A stretch of 64,000 bases of DNA, from positions 151,424 through 215,423 of the forward strand of contig NZ_JAHBGB010000044.1 of NCBI RefSeq assembly GCF_018390555.1, read 5' to 3'. The notes beneath the pieces are model-generated. The model was given only the letters and a program-made list of their open reading frames with translations, had not been told where the DNA came from and made no database searches. Of this stretch, positions 40,073 through 48,714 are shown in pieces. Position 1 is the stretch's first letter; each line of letters begins with the position of its first letter. Source of the stretch: Ancylobacter oerskovii. Lineage in GTDB: Bacteria; Pseudomonadota; Alphaproteobacteria; Rhizobiales; Xanthobacteraceae. A program made the translations under genes and the position numbers.

Positions 40073-40168
40073 ACGTGCTCCGGGTATCCACGCCGGCGCT
40101 TCGCCTGCGCCCAGTCCCCTCGTCTCGCGGCCAAAGACGTGGATGGCCGGGTCAAGCCCGGCCATGAC
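40073..40168. repeat. Palindromic repeat, copy 4
   Basis: The right half GACGTGGATGGCCGGGTCAA...CCGGCCATGAC matches the copies in the phn operon; the left half is a diverged GTGCCCCGGACGTGCTCCGG...TCCACG form. Confidence 0.75.
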
Positions 40169-40275
40169 GCTGCGCGGGATGGCGCTGCGCGGGATGACGG
40201 GGCACGGGACGGCGGCGTATGGGATGGCGATGCTCGGGATGACGGCGCGCGGAATGATGGTGCGTGGGACGGCGG
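40164..40275. repeat. Degenerate 15-bp tandem repeat, seven to eight units
   Basis: Units follow ATGACGCTGCGCGGG with drift: ATGGCGCTGCGCGGG, ATGACGGGGCACGGG, ACGGCGGCGTATGGG, ATGGCGATGCTCGGG, ATGACGGCGCGCGGA, ATGATGGTGCGTGGG. The period of 15 keeps one frame open but there is no sign of a real gene. Confidence 0.8.
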
Positions 40276-40280
40276 TCTTC

Positions 40281-40376
40281 CACCTCTCCCCGAGGGGGGG
40301 AGGTCGCCGCGCAGCGGCGGGTGAGGGGGCGGGGCGGACGACCGTGTCGGCACGCCCCCTCACCCCACCCCTCTCC
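40281..40376. repeat. CTCCCCGAGGGG-type repeat, second copy
   Basis: CACCTCTCCCCGAGGGGGGG, then AGGTCGCCGCGCAGCGGCGG GTGAGGGG in two parts and a mirrored CCCCCTCACCCCACCCCTCT. It is interrupted at its right end by the double hairpin at 40377-40442, after which GGGGAGAGGGAG resumes. Confidence 0.75.
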
Positions 40377-40442
40377 CCCAAGATCGGATGGATCCGATCT
40401 TGGGTTCGTCGGATCCAGAACTCGGCAACAGCCGAGTTCTGG
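40377..40442. repeat. Two perfect adjacent hairpins
   Basis: Hairpin 1: CCCAAGATCGG / CCGATCTTGGG around ATGGAT (40377-40404). Hairpin 2: CCAGAACTCGGC / GCCGAGTTCTGG around AACA (40415-40442). Both are perfect, 10 bases apart, and appear inserted into a CTCTCCCC...GGGGAGAG repeat. Confidence 0.85.
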
Positions 40443-40608
40443 ACGGGGAGAGGGAGCAAGGGGAGCATCCCGTCCGCGGCACCGCGTGGAACCGCATCCT
40501 TCAGCCTCGTGGGGAGAGGGAGCCAGCGCAGGTCACGATCGAGCCACTGAGCGGCACCGCGCTGCGTGCGGCTTGTCCGGGGAAGGGCGCGGCCACCATG
40601 CGGGATCG

Positions 40609-43524
40609 TCATTGTCCCAGCCTTTCCAGCAGCGCCGGGACATGCACCTGGTCGGCCTTGTAGTTGCCGGTGAGCACGTACATCACGAGGTTGGCGCCGG
40701 CGCGGAAGGCGAGCTCGCGCTGGCGGGCGCCGCCGTCCGACAGCGGCAGCAGCGGGCCGCCATCCGGGGCGGTGGCCCAGGCGCCGGCGAGGTCGTTGGA
40801 GGTGATCACCACCGGCGAGACGCCGTCACCGGCGCGGGCGGGGCGCTCCTCGCCTTCCTCCGCCGGCGGCAGCGCCTCCACCCAGGTGGCGCCGCCGGTG
40901 AAGCGGCCGGGGAAATCGCGCAGCAGGTAGAACGCCTTGGTGAGAACGTGGTCGCGCGGCACCGGCTCCAGCTCGGGAATGTCGAGCCCGTCGAGGATCT
41001 GGCGCAGCGCGGCATTGGTCGGCGTGGCGCCGCCGACGCCGGGGATGGTGGTCTCGGCGTCGCGGGTATCGAAGACCACGGTGCCGCCCTGCTTCATGAA
41101 GGCGTCGACGCGGGCGAGCGTTTCCGGCGAGGGCCGCTGGGCGTTGGACAGCACCGGCCAGTAGAGCAGCGGGAAGAAGGACAGCTCGTCGCGGGAGAGG
41201 TCGACGCCCATCGGCTCGCCGGCCTCCAGCGCCGTGCGCTCGCCGAGGAAGTCGGTGAGCGCCTTGAGGCCGGAAGCGCTCACCTCGTCGGTCTCGGCGT
41301 CGCCGGTGACGACATAGGCGAGGCGGGTGGCGCTGGTGGCCTTCACCGCGAAGTCGATCTCCGCCGGCGTCATCGGCGTGTCGGTGCGGGCAGCGGGAGG
41401 CCGGGCTTGAGCCTGCGCCTGAGGCTGGGGCTGGGCCGCCGGTGCGGTCTGGGCGACGGCGGGGGCGGCGAGGAGGGCGCCGAGCAGGCCCGCGAGGGCG
41501 ACCGCCAGCACGAGGCTCGCGGCGGTGGAGGTGCGACGCGGCGCGAGGCGGGACAGCCCGCCGGCGAGCAGGAACACGATCATGGCATCCACCAGCAGGA
41601 GGGCGAGCAGGGCGAGCAGCAGCGGCGCGCGCAGGTCGCGCGGGGCGGCGTCGCGATAGGGCTCGACACGGCCGAGCGGCGAGAGGTCGAGCGGCGCCAG
41701 CCGGTCGGCCGGCAGCAGCGCGTTGACTGCCACGAGGCCCTCGGGCGGGCCGTAGAAGCCGGGCGGATGCTCGGCGCTGGCGCGGCCATTATAGCCGACC
41801 GGGATTGCCCGGGCGGTGGGCGTGACCGGCCGGAAGGCGCCGAAGCCGTCCAGCAGCCGGCTCGGCGGCACCGTCTCGCCGGCGGTCGCCGCGTCGCCGA
41901 TGGCGGCGCCTTCGCCGGCCGAGGCCTCGGCGGCGCTGGAGCCGCCGAGCGCCACCACCCGCCTGAGCATGTCGACGAAGGCGCCGGACAGCGGCAGGTT
42001 CGACCAGGCGGTATCGGCGGTGACGTGGAACAGCACCACCATGCCGGCGCCGCGCTTCTCGCCGGTGACCAGCGGCGTGCCGTCGGAGAGCGTCGCCCAG
42101 GTGCGGGTGGCGAGCAGGCCGTCCGGCTCGGCCAGCACCTGCCGGCCGACGGTGACGTCGTTCGGCACCGGCACGTCGCGGAACGGGCCTTCCGGGTTGA
42201 AGCCGCCGAGCGATTGCGGCTGCTCCCAGGACAGCGAGCCGCCGAGCACGCGGCCGCCGCGGCGCAGCGTCACCGGCACCAGGTCGTCCGAGCCGTTGGC
42301 GAGACGCGGGCCGGCGAAGCGGATCAGCACGCCGCCGCCCTCGATCCAGCGCGTCAGCCGGGCATGCACCTCCGGCGGGATGGTGCCGACATCGGAGAGC
42401 ACGATGACCGGCAGGCGCTGGTCGATGAAGCGCTCGATGGCTTCCGGCGTGGCGGCGCCGTCGGCGGTGCGCAGATCGGCGAAGGGGCCGAGCGCGCGGG
42501 TGAGATAATAGGAGGGCGACAGCAGCGGCTGGCGTTGGTCGGCGGTGACGCCGGAGACCAGGCCGACGGTGCGGCGGCGCCAGCGCTTGTCGAGCAACTG
42601 GACGGCGCCGGCGGATTCCACGCCGGCAATGTCGAGCCGGGCCACTTCGTTGCGGATCTCGACCGGCATGTCGAAGCGCGCCTCGCTCTCGCGGGCGCCG
42701 GGCTCGAAGCTGAACGGCGCCTCGCCGAGGGTGAGGCCGCGCATGTCGAGCGCGCGGACAGTGCCGGCGCGGGGCAGCGTCTGGCGGTCGGCGCGCAGCA
42801 CCTTGACGGTGAGCGCGCCGGCGGCGTTGTCGGCGGCGGCGAGCGCCAGCGGCTCCTCGACGCCATCGGCCAGCGTGGTGAGCGGGTGCGGGCCGGCGAT
42901 GGCCGCCAGCTCGGCGGCGAAGCCGTCCGCCCCGTCGAGCCGCACGCCGTCGGAGAGATAGACGATGCCCGCCTCGGGGGCGGCGTCGAGCGCCTTGCGC
43001 AGGCTGGCGAGGGCGGCGGCGCGGTCCGGCAGGAAGGGCTGCGGCTCAAGGGTGCGCAGGCGCTCGCGCGCCTCGCTCGGCGTCATGAGGCGCGGTTCGA
43101 GCGGCGGCTCGCCGGTGGGGATGAGCAGGAGGCCGCGGCCGGCGAGATCGGCATCCGCCACGATGCCCTCGGCGGAGACCCGGCGGGCCTCCCAGGTGGA
43201 GGCGGCGGTCCAGCCGGAATCGATCAACAGCACCACCGGGCCGGATGCCGAGGGGCCGGCCACCGGCGGATTCCAGATCGGCCCGGCGGCGGCGAAGATG
43301 ACGAGGGCGGCCAGCAGCAGCCGCAGCACGGTGAGCCACCACGGCGTGCGGGCCGGGGTCTCCTCCTTGGGCGGAATGTCCAGCAGCAGCCGCGTCGGCG
43401 CGAAGGCGACGCGGCGCGGGCGCGGCGGCACCAGGCGCAGCAGGAACCACAGCAGCGGCAGCGCGGCGAGCGCGGTGAGCAGCAGCGGGGTGGTGAAGGC
43501 GAGGGGAAGGCCGAGCAGGTTCAT
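40609..43524 (-). CDS. BatA/DUF4159 domain membrane protein
   Basis: 971 residues. N-terminus: LLGLPLAFTTPLLLTALAAL, PLLWFLLRLVPPRPRRVAFA (BatA-type double helix) and PWWLTVLRLLLAALVIFAAA. Residues about 90-220 form a von Willebrand-like domain (VVLLIDSGWTAASTWEARRV). A further helix lies near 640-660 and a hydrophobic segment near 690; residues about 730-971 form DUF4159 (EIDFAVKATSATRLAYVVTG ... ELSFFPLLYWPVLSNAQRPS ... GGTVVFDTRDAETT). Its start overlaps the DUF58 stop as ATGA. A role in envelope integrity with MoxR is inferred from the conserved cluster. Confidence 0.88.
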   Translation of the reverse strand: MNLLGLPLAFTTPLLLTALAALPLLWFLLRLVPPRPRRVAFAPTRLLLDIPPKEETPARTPWWLTVLRLLLAALVIFAAAGPIWNPPVAGPSASGPVVLLIDSGWTAASTWEARRVSAEGIVADADLAGRGLLLIPTGEPPLEPRLMTPSEARERLRTLEPQPFLPDRAAALASLRKALDAAPEAGIVYLSDGVRLDGADGFAAELAAIAGPHPLTTLADGVEEPLALAAADNAAGALTVKVLRADRQTLPRAGTVRALDMRGLTLGEAPFSFEPGARESEARFDMPVEIRNEVARLDIAGVESAGAVQLLDKRWRRRTVGLVSGVTADQRQPLLSPSYYLTRALGPFADLRTADGAATPEAIERFIDQRLPVIVLSDVGTIPPEVHARLTRWIEGGGVLIRFAGPRLANGSDDLVPVTLRRGGRVLGGSLSWEQPQSLGGFNPEGPFRDVPVPNDVTVGRQVLAEPDGLLATRTWATLSDGTPLVTGEKRGAGMVVLFHVTADTAWSNLPLSGAFVDMLRRVVALGGSSAAEASAGEGAAIGDAATAGETVPPSRLLDGFGAFRPVTPTARAIPVGYNGRASAEHPPGFYGPPEGLVAVNALLPADRLAPLDLSPLGRVEPYRDAAPRDLRAPLLLALLALLLVDAMIVFLLAGGLSRLAPRRTSTAASLVLAVALAGLLGALLAAPAVAQTAPAAQPQPQAQAQARPPAARTDTPMTPAEIDFAVKATSATRLAYVVTGDAETDEVSASGLKALTDFLGERTALEAGEPMGVDLSRDELSFFPLLYWPVLSNAQRPSPETLARVDAFMKQGGTVVFDTRDAETTIPGVGGATPTNAALRQILDGLDIPELEPVPRDHVLTKAFYLLRDFPGRFTGGATWVEALPPAEEGEERPARAGDGVSPVVITSNDLAGAWATAPDGGPLLPLSDGGARQRELAFRAGANLVMYVLTGNYKADQVHVPALLERLGQ

Positions 43525-44522
43525 GAGCCATGGCCTCCTGCGGCGCCCGCCGGTTCGTGGATCTCCCCGGCATGGGCGCCGCGCTCGTCGGATTCGCCCT
43601 CATATTCCGGCACGCCGGACGGCATGGGCGGCACCGCGCCGGCGCCGCCGGCCATGCGGGCATGCAGGGCGAGCAGCAGCTCGCTCGCCGGCCGGTCGGT
43701 GCGGTGGACGAGGAAGCTCCACAGGCGGCGCTCGGCCTCGCGGCGGATGATGGCGCGGTGGCGGGCGACGCGCTCGACATAGTCCTCGCGCACCGTCTCG
43801 GCGCGGCCGATGGTGAGCAGCGTGCCGCTTTCCGGCTCGCGGAACTCGACGCGGCCGGAATAGGGGAAGGTCTCCTCGGCGGGGTCGCAGACCTGCACCA
43901 CATGGCCGTGGGCGCCGGACGCGGCGAGGCCGGCGAGGCTGGCAACCACCTCGGGCGTCGGGCTCCACAGATCGCCGAGCAGCACCACCTCGGCGAGCGG
44001 CGAGGGGGCGAAGGCCGGCGGCAGGCTCTGCGGCAGCGTATGGGCGTGGATGAGCGACTCCGCCATCTTCTCGACGATGCGGCGCGAGGCGGAGGGGCGC
44101 ATGACGCCGGGAATGCCGACCCGCTCGCCGCCCTTCACCAGCAGCTCGCCGAGGGCGAAGGCGACGACGAGGGCGCGGTCGCGCTTGGTCTCCCAGACCA
44201 GCGGCGAGGCGAACACCATGGATTGCGACAGGTCCGGCCAGATCCACACCGTGTGGGCGGCCTCCCATTCGCGCTCACGCACATAGAGATGGTCGTCGCG
44301 CGCCGAGCGGCGCCAGTCGACGCGCGCGGAAGGCTCGCCGTCGACGAAGCGGCGGTACTGCCAGAAATTCTCGCCGGAGCCGGCGCGGCGGCGCCCGTGC
44401 AGGCCGTGATAGACGCTCGCGGCGATCCGGCGCGCCTCCAGCACCAGACGCGGCATGGCGGCGACCAGGCCGGCGGCGTCCTGCGCCGCGCTTCTGACGG
44501 CATTGTCCGCGTCGAATTCCAT
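43521..44522 (-). CDS. DUF58 domain-containing protein
   Basis: 333 residues. The DUF58 signature is clear: GSGENFWQYRRFVDGEPSAR, VDWRRSARDDHLYVREREWE, then VWIWPDLSQSMVFASPL. The family accompanies MoxR ATPases. Gene order MoxR, DUF58, DUF4159, VWA-like membrane protein is conserved in alphaproteobacteria. It begins 29 bases after moxR; a TTG directly precedes the ATG. Confidence 0.92.
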   Translation of the reverse strand: MEFDADNAVRSAAQDAAGLVAAMPRLVLEARRIAASVYHGLHGRRRAGSGENFWQYRRFVDGEPSARVDWRRSARDDHLYVREREWEAAHTVWIWPDLSQSMVFASPLVWETKRDRALVVAFALGELLVKGGERVGIPGVMRPSASRRIVEKMAESLIHAHTLPQSLPPAFAPSPLAEVVLLGDLWSPTPEVVASLAGLAASGAHGHVVQVCDPAEETFPYSGRVEFREPESGTLLTIGRAETVREDYVERVARHRAIIRREAERRLWSFLVHRTDRPASELLLALHARMAGGAGAVPPMPSGVPEYEGESDERGAHAGEIHEPAGAAGGHGS

Positions 44523-44551
44523 CAACCCATCCTACGCCACGCCACCCTGCA

Positions 44552-45562
44552 TCAGCCGATCTTCGCCGCCAGCTTGGCGACGAGGCCCGGCACGGTCTCG
44601 CCATCCGCCCGCGCGGCGAAGGTGAGCGCCATGCGGTGCTTCAGCACGGGTTCGGCCAGCGCCACCACGTCGTCGACGGAAGGGGCGTAGCGGCCGTCCA
44701 GAAGGGCGCGGGCCCGCACCGCCAGCATCAGCGACTGCGAGGCGCGGGGGCCGGGGCCCCAGGCGATGAACTTCGACAACGCCCCGGCATCCGGGCCCGG
44801 ACGGGCGGAGCGCACGAGGGTGAGGATCGCCTCCACCACCGATTCGCCGACCGGCAGCCGGCGGACGAGGCGCTGGGCGGCGGCGAGCTCGTCGGCGGTC
44901 ATCACCGCCTTCGGCCGGGTCTCCTCGGCGCTGGTGGTGTCGAACAGGATCTTCCGCTCGGCGTCGCGGTCGGGATAGTCGACGTCGATCTCCATCAGGA
45001 AGCGGTCGAGCTGGGCCTCGGGGAGCGGGTAGGTGCCTTCCTGCTCCAGCGGGTTCTGCGTCGCCAATACGTGGAAGGGCTTGGGCAGGTCGTGCCGGGC
45101 GCCGGCGACGGTGACATGGCCTTCCTGCATCGACTGCAGCAGCGCCGACTGGGTGCGCGGCGAGGCGCGGTTGATCTCGTCCGCCATCAAAAGCTGGGCG
45201 AAGACCGGGCCGGGAATGAAGCGGAAGGAACGCCGGCCGCCGGCGCCTTCCTCCAGTACCTCGGCGCCGAGGATGTCGGAGGGCATCAGGTCCGGGGTGA
45301 ACTGCACGCGCCGCGCGTCGAGGCCGAGCACGGTGCCGAGCGTCTCCACCAGCTTGGTCTTGGCGAGGCCGGGTACGCCGACGAGCAGGCCGTGGCCGCC
45401 GGACAGGATGGTGATGAGCGTGCGCTCCACCACCGCCTCCTGGCCGAAGATGACCTGGCCGATGCCGGCCTTGGCGGCACGCACATTCGCCGCCGTCGTC
45501 TCCGCCGAGCGGACGATCATGGCGTCGAGGGATTCGAAGTTCTCGCCGGTCGCGGACGTCAT
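44552..45562 (-). CDS. MoxR family AAA ATPase
   Basis: 336 residues. MoxR signatures: VIFGQEAVVERTLITILSGG, the modified P-loop GVPGLAKTKLVETLG, RVQFTPDLMPSDILGAEVLE, Walker B LLMADEINRASPRTQSALLQ, and ATQNPLEQEGTYPLPEAQLD. It acts as a chaperone-like ATPase for VWA proteins, here presumably the two membrane proteins downstream. ATG 45562 is chosen; a TTG lies five codons upstream with no better site. Confidence 0.93.
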   Translation of the reverse strand: MTSATGENFESLDAMIVRSAETTAANVRAAKAGIGQVIFGQEAVVERTLITILSGGHGLLVGVPGLAKTKLVETLGTVLGLDARRVQFTPDLMPSDILGAEVLEEGAGGRRSFRFIPGPVFAQLLMADEINRASPRTQSALLQSMQEGHVTVAGARHDLPKPFHVLATQNPLEQEGTYPLPEAQLDRFLMEIDVDYPDRDAERKILFDTTSAEETRPKAVMTADELAAAQRLVRRLPVGESVVEAILTLVRSARPGPDAGALSKFIAWGPGPRASQSLMLAVRARALLDGRYAPSVDDVVALAEPVLKHRMALTFAARADGETVPGLVAKLAAKIG

Positions 45563-45904
45563 GTCGTGCTCCTTCAACCTTGCTTCCGACCGGCAGGCCT
45601 TGCGGCATGCCGGGCTCCATCGGCACTTCCCCGAACACTCTGCAAGCTCGAGACCACACCAGCCCGCGAGCCGCTTTGCGGCGGACGCCCGGTGCTGCCG
45701 GCCCGGGCCGGCAGCCGGCCCCGCGACGCCTTGCCGGCTATGTTGCGATGCAAGATTTCATATTGCAACGCACATAATCCGGCGCCGGCGCGAGGGGGCG
45801 AGCGGGCTTCCTGTCGGTGAAGCTTACGCTATCTTCTGATCGCGTCGACTATCGGGCGGGGGATCACGACTGCGCGATTAAGTCCATGTGACAGAGAAAG
45901 AAAA
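45563..45904. other. Divergent promoter region of moxR operon and DUF1285 run
   Basis: 342 bases without a gene. It holds a perfect 22-base GC palindrome (arms GCTGCCGGCCC at 45694-45704 and GGGCCGGCAGC at 45705-45715) and an AT-rich stretch with TTGC/GCAA dyads (45742-45769). Both promoters must lie here; I cannot place -35/-10 boxes with confidence. Confidence 0.6.
45742..45769. promoter_or_regulatory. Candidate operator with TTGC/GCAA dyads
   Basis: TTGCGATGCAA (45743-45753; TTGC-N3-GCAA) is followed by TATTGCAACG, and GTTGC (45742-45746) mirrors GCAAC (45765-45769). The patch is the only AT-rich part of the divergent gap. The binding protein is unknown. Confidence 0.45.
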
Positions 45905-46510
45905 ATGTCTTCAGACACTTCCGGGCGATTTGACGATTTCATGAGGTCGATCGCCGCGGCGAAGGGCGCGGGCGGGCCGCCGCTGGAGCGCTGGGACCCG
46001 CCGGATTGTGGCGACATCGACATCCGCATCGACCGCGAGGGCGGCTGGCATCATGAGGGCCGGCCGATCGGCCGGCCGGCGCTGGTGAGGCTGTTCGCCT
46101 CGGTGATGCGGCGCGAGGGCGAGCGCCATGTGCTGGTGACGCCGGTGGAGAAGCTCGGCATCACGGTGGAGGACGCGCCGTTCCTGGCGGTGGAGATGCG
46201 GGCGGAGGAAGCCATGCCGGACGGGCCGGCGCGCGGCGAGCCCGGCCTTGCCTTCCGCACCAATCTCGACGACTGGGTGATCTGCGACGCGGCGCATCCG
46301 CTGCGCTTCGACGCACAGGCGGACGGCGCGGTGCGCCCCTATATATATGTGCGACGCGGCCTGTGGGCGCGGCTGACGCGGCCGGTGTTCCTCGAGCTCG
46401 TCGAGCGCGGCGAGGTGCGCGAGGCCGAAGGGCGACGGCTGTTCGGCGTCGCTTCCTCCGGGGCGTTCTTCCCGATCGCCGCCGCCGAAGAGACGGAAGA
46501 GAGAGAATGA
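45905..46510 (+). CDS. DUF1285 domain-containing protein
   Basis: 201 residues. DUF1285 pattern: PPDCGDIDIRIDREGGWHHE, GRPIGRPALVRLFASVMRRE, HVLVTPVEKLGITVEDAPFL, VEMRAEEA, TNLDDWVICDAAHPLRF, YIYVRRGLWARLTRPVFLEL. Function unknown. It leads a tight operon with the Nudix, DUF6111 and CCA genes, joined by ATGA overlaps. Confidence 0.9.
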   Translation: MSSDTSGRFDDFMRSIAAAKGAGGPPLERWDPPDCGDIDIRIDREGGWHHEGRPIGRPALVRLFASVMRREGERHVLVTPVEKLGITVEDAPFLAVEMRAEEAMPDGPARGEPGLAFRTNLDDWVICDAAHPLRFDAQADGAVRPYIYVRRGLWARLTRPVFLELVERGEVREAEGRRLFGVASSGAFFPIAAAEETEERE

Positions 46511-47172
46511 CCGCCGCCGTGCCGCTGCCTGCCGTTTCCGATGCCTTGCTGGCCGCCTCGCCGCGGGTGGAGGACTTCGTCGCCCGCGCCAATGCGCGGC
46601 TGCTGCGCGCCCCCGACCTCGACGGGGTGCCGGTGCGCGGCGACCACGAACTGACGCCGGAATTCCGCGAGCTGGTGGAGAATGTGCGGGCGGCGGCGGT
46701 GCTGATTCCCGTGGTGGCGCGCCCCGACCCGACGGTCCTGCTGACCCTGCGCTCCTCGCATCTGCCGAGCCATGCCGGCCAGATCGCCTTTCCCGGCGGC
46801 AAGGTCGACCCGACCGACCCCGACCCGCTGCACGCCGCGCTGCGCGAGGCGGAGGAGGAGGTGGGGCTCGACCGCAGGCTGGTATCGCCGCTCGGCTATC
46901 TCGACAGCTATCTCGCCCGCACCGGCTACCGGATCGTGCCGGTGGTCGCGCTGGTGGCGCCGGATTTCGGCCTGACGCTCAATCCCGGCGAGGTCGACGA
47001 GGCCTTCGAGGTGCCGCTCGACTTCCTGATGAGCCCGGGAAACCACCAGCAGGAAAGCCGCGAATGGCTGGGGTTCATGCGCACCTTCCACGCCATGACC
47101 TATGACAAGCGGCGCATCTGGGGCATCACGGCGGGCATACTGCGCAGCCTCTATGAACGGGTGTATGGCTGA
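46507..47172 (+). CDS. Nudix CoA pyrophosphatase
   Basis: 221 residues. The CoAse motif LRSSHLPSHAGQIAFPGGKV precedes the Nudix box (GGKVDPTDPDPLHAALREAE, EEVGL). It hydrolyses coenzyme A derivatives to phosphopantetheine and ADP products. The C-terminus RTFHAMTYDKRRIWGITAGI is typical. ATG 46507 overlaps the DUF1285 stop. Confidence 0.92.
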   Translation: MTAAVPLPAVSDALLAASPRVEDFVARANARLLRAPDLDGVPVRGDHELTPEFRELVENVRAAAVLIPVVARPDPTVLLTLRSSHLPSHAGQIAFPGGKVDPTDPDPLHAALREAEEEVGLDRRLVSPLGYLDSYLARTGYRIVPVVALVAPDFGLTLNPGEVDEAFEVPLDFLMSPGNHQQESREWLGFMRTFHAMTYDKRRIWGITAGILRSLYERVYG

Positions 47173-47435
47173 TGCTGCGGATCGCGATCACCAATATCCT
47201 GCTGTTCCTCACGCCCTTCGTGCTGTTCGCGCTGTATCTGCGCTTCGGCCGGCGGGTGGATGCGGCGCTGTCCGGCTGGTCGACGCGCGCGCTCGCCGCC
47301 TGCCTGTTCATCGGGGTGGCGCTGGTGGCGGCGAGCCTGTTCGTCTTCGAGGCCGGGACGCGCGGGCCGACCACCGGGCGCTACGTGCCCCCGACCTGGG
47401 ACGGCGGCAGGCTGACGCCCGGCCATATCGAATGA
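47172..47435 (+). CDS. DUF6111 small membrane protein
   Basis: 87 residues with two membrane helices (IAITNILLFLTPFVLFALYL; ALAACLFIGVALVAASLFVF) and a short C-terminal tail ending YVPPTWDGGRLTPGHIE, a pattern I link to DUF6111. It always sits between the Nudix and CCA genes in related bacteria (general knowledge). Start and stop overlap both neighbours. Function unknown. Confidence 0.8.
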   Translation: MLRIAITNILLFLTPFVLFALYLRFGRRVDAALSGWSTRALAACLFIGVALVAASLFVFEAGTRGPTTGRYVPPTWDGGRLTPGHIE

Positions 47436-48664
47436 CCCGCGCGGAACACCCGCTCATCGCCGGGCATCCCGGCCTTTCCCGCCTGCTCGACGTGCTCGAC
47501 GGCGAGGGCGAGGAGGCGCGCATCGTCGGCGGCGCGGTGCGCGACTGGCTGGTGGGACGCGGCACGCGCGGCGACGTCGACATCGCCACCACCGCCCCGC
47601 CGCAGGAAGTGACGCGGCGGGCGAAGGCGGCCGGCTTCAAGCCGGTGCCGACCGGCATCGAACACGGCACGGTGACGGTGATCGCCGAGGGCCGGCCCTA
47701 TGAGGTGACGACGCTGCGCGAGGACGTGGCGACCGACGGGCGGCGGGCGCAGGTGGCGTTCGGCCGCGACTGGCGGCGCGACGCCGCGCGGCGCGACTTC
47801 ACCATGAACGCGCTCTACCTGACGCGCGGCGGCGAGCTGGTGGACCTCACCGGCGGCGAGGCCGATGCCCGCGCCGGGCGGGTGCGCTTCATCGGCGACG
47901 CCGACACCCGCATCGCCGAGGATTACCTGCGCATACTCCGGCTGTTCCGCTTCCATGCCGGCTATGGCCACGGCCCGGTCGATGCCGAGGCGCTGGCGGC
48001 GGCGGTGCGGGGCCGGGAGGGCCTCGCCCGGCTGTCGCGCGAGCGGGTGCGGGCGGAGGTGCTGAAGCTGCTGGTGGCGCCCCGCGCGGCGGACACCCTC
48101 GTCGAGATGGACGCCGCCGGGCTGCTGGAGCCGGTGCTCGGGCGGCCGGGCGATGTCGCGGCCTTTGCGCGGCTGGCCGCGATCGAGGCGGCGCTCGGGC
48201 TCGCCCCGGACGCGCTGCGCCGGCTCGGCGCGCTCGCCGTGCGCGAGGAGGCGGAGGCGGAAGCGCTGGCCGAGCGGCTGCGGCTGTCGCGTGCCGAGGC
48301 GGCGCGGCTCGTGGCGCTGGCCGGCCCGGCGCCGACGCCGGGCCTATGCGAGAAGGGGCAGAAGGCGTTTCTCTACCGCATGGGGCGCGAGCGCTTCACC
48401 GACCGGGCGCTGATCGCCTTCGCCCGTTCCGGCGCCGCGGTGGACGACGAGGGCTGGCGGGCGCTGATCGACATTGCGCGGGACTGGCCGATCCCGGCCT
48501 TTCCGCTGAAGGCGGCGGACTTCCTCGCCCGCGGGCTGACGCCCGGCCCGGCGCTGGGCGCGGCGATGAAGCGGGCGGAGGAGGCGTGGATCGAGGCCGG
48601 CTTCCCGCAGGACCCCGGCGTGCTGGACGAACTCGTCGCGACGGTACTCGCCGACGACCGCTGA
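47432..48664 (+). CDS. CCA tRNA nucleotidyltransferase
   Basis: 410 residues. Class II nucleotidyltransferase: RIVGGAVRDWLVGRGTRGDV followed by DIAT (DxD metal site), TVIAEGRPYEVTTLREDVAT, the RRDFTMNALYL basic motif, and RFIGDADTRIAEDYLRILRL FRF in two parts. It adds or repairs the 3' CCA of tRNA. The start overlaps the DUF6111 stop (ATGA). Confidence 0.93.
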   Translation: MTRAEHPLIAGHPGLSRLLDVLDGEGEEARIVGGAVRDWLVGRGTRGDVDIATTAPPQEVTRRAKAAGFKPVPTGIEHGTVTVIAEGRPYEVTTLREDVATDGRRAQVAFGRDWRRDAARRDFTMNALYLTRGGELVDLTGGEADARAGRVRFIGDADTRIAEDYLRILRLFRFHAGYGHGPVDAEALAAAVRGREGLARLSRERVRAEVLKLLVAPRAADTLVEMDAAGLLEPVLGRPGDVAAFARLAAIEAALGLAPDALRRLGALAVREEAEAEALAERLRLSRAEAARLVALAGPAPTPGLCEKGQKAFLYRMGRERFTDRALIAFARSGAAVDDEGWRALIDIARDWPIPAFPLKAADFLARGLTPGPALGAAMKRAEEAWIEAGFPQDPGVLDELVATVLADDR

Positions 48665-48714
48665 AGGACGGGCCATGCCATAGTGCGATCCTACCCAGGG
48701 GAAGGAGAGCGCTC

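Larger units (their letters stand above)
39900..40608. other. Repeat-dense spacer inside the MoxR-DUF58 operon
   Basis: 709 bases without a gene, made of at least five stacked repeat elements: a CTCCCCGAGGGG type (39937-40040), a palindromic type (40073-40168), a 15-bp tandem array (40164-40275), a second CTCCCCGAGGGG type (40281-40376) and two perfect hairpins (40377-40442). It separates DUF4159 from the VWA-like gene in an operon that is usually tight. Confidence 0.75.

Noticed and set aside
40264-43782. Plus-strand open frame of more than 1100 codons
   Set aside because: It is the antisense of the DUF4159 gene; GC-rich codon bias keeps it open and its product is Arg/Gly/His-rich without motifs.
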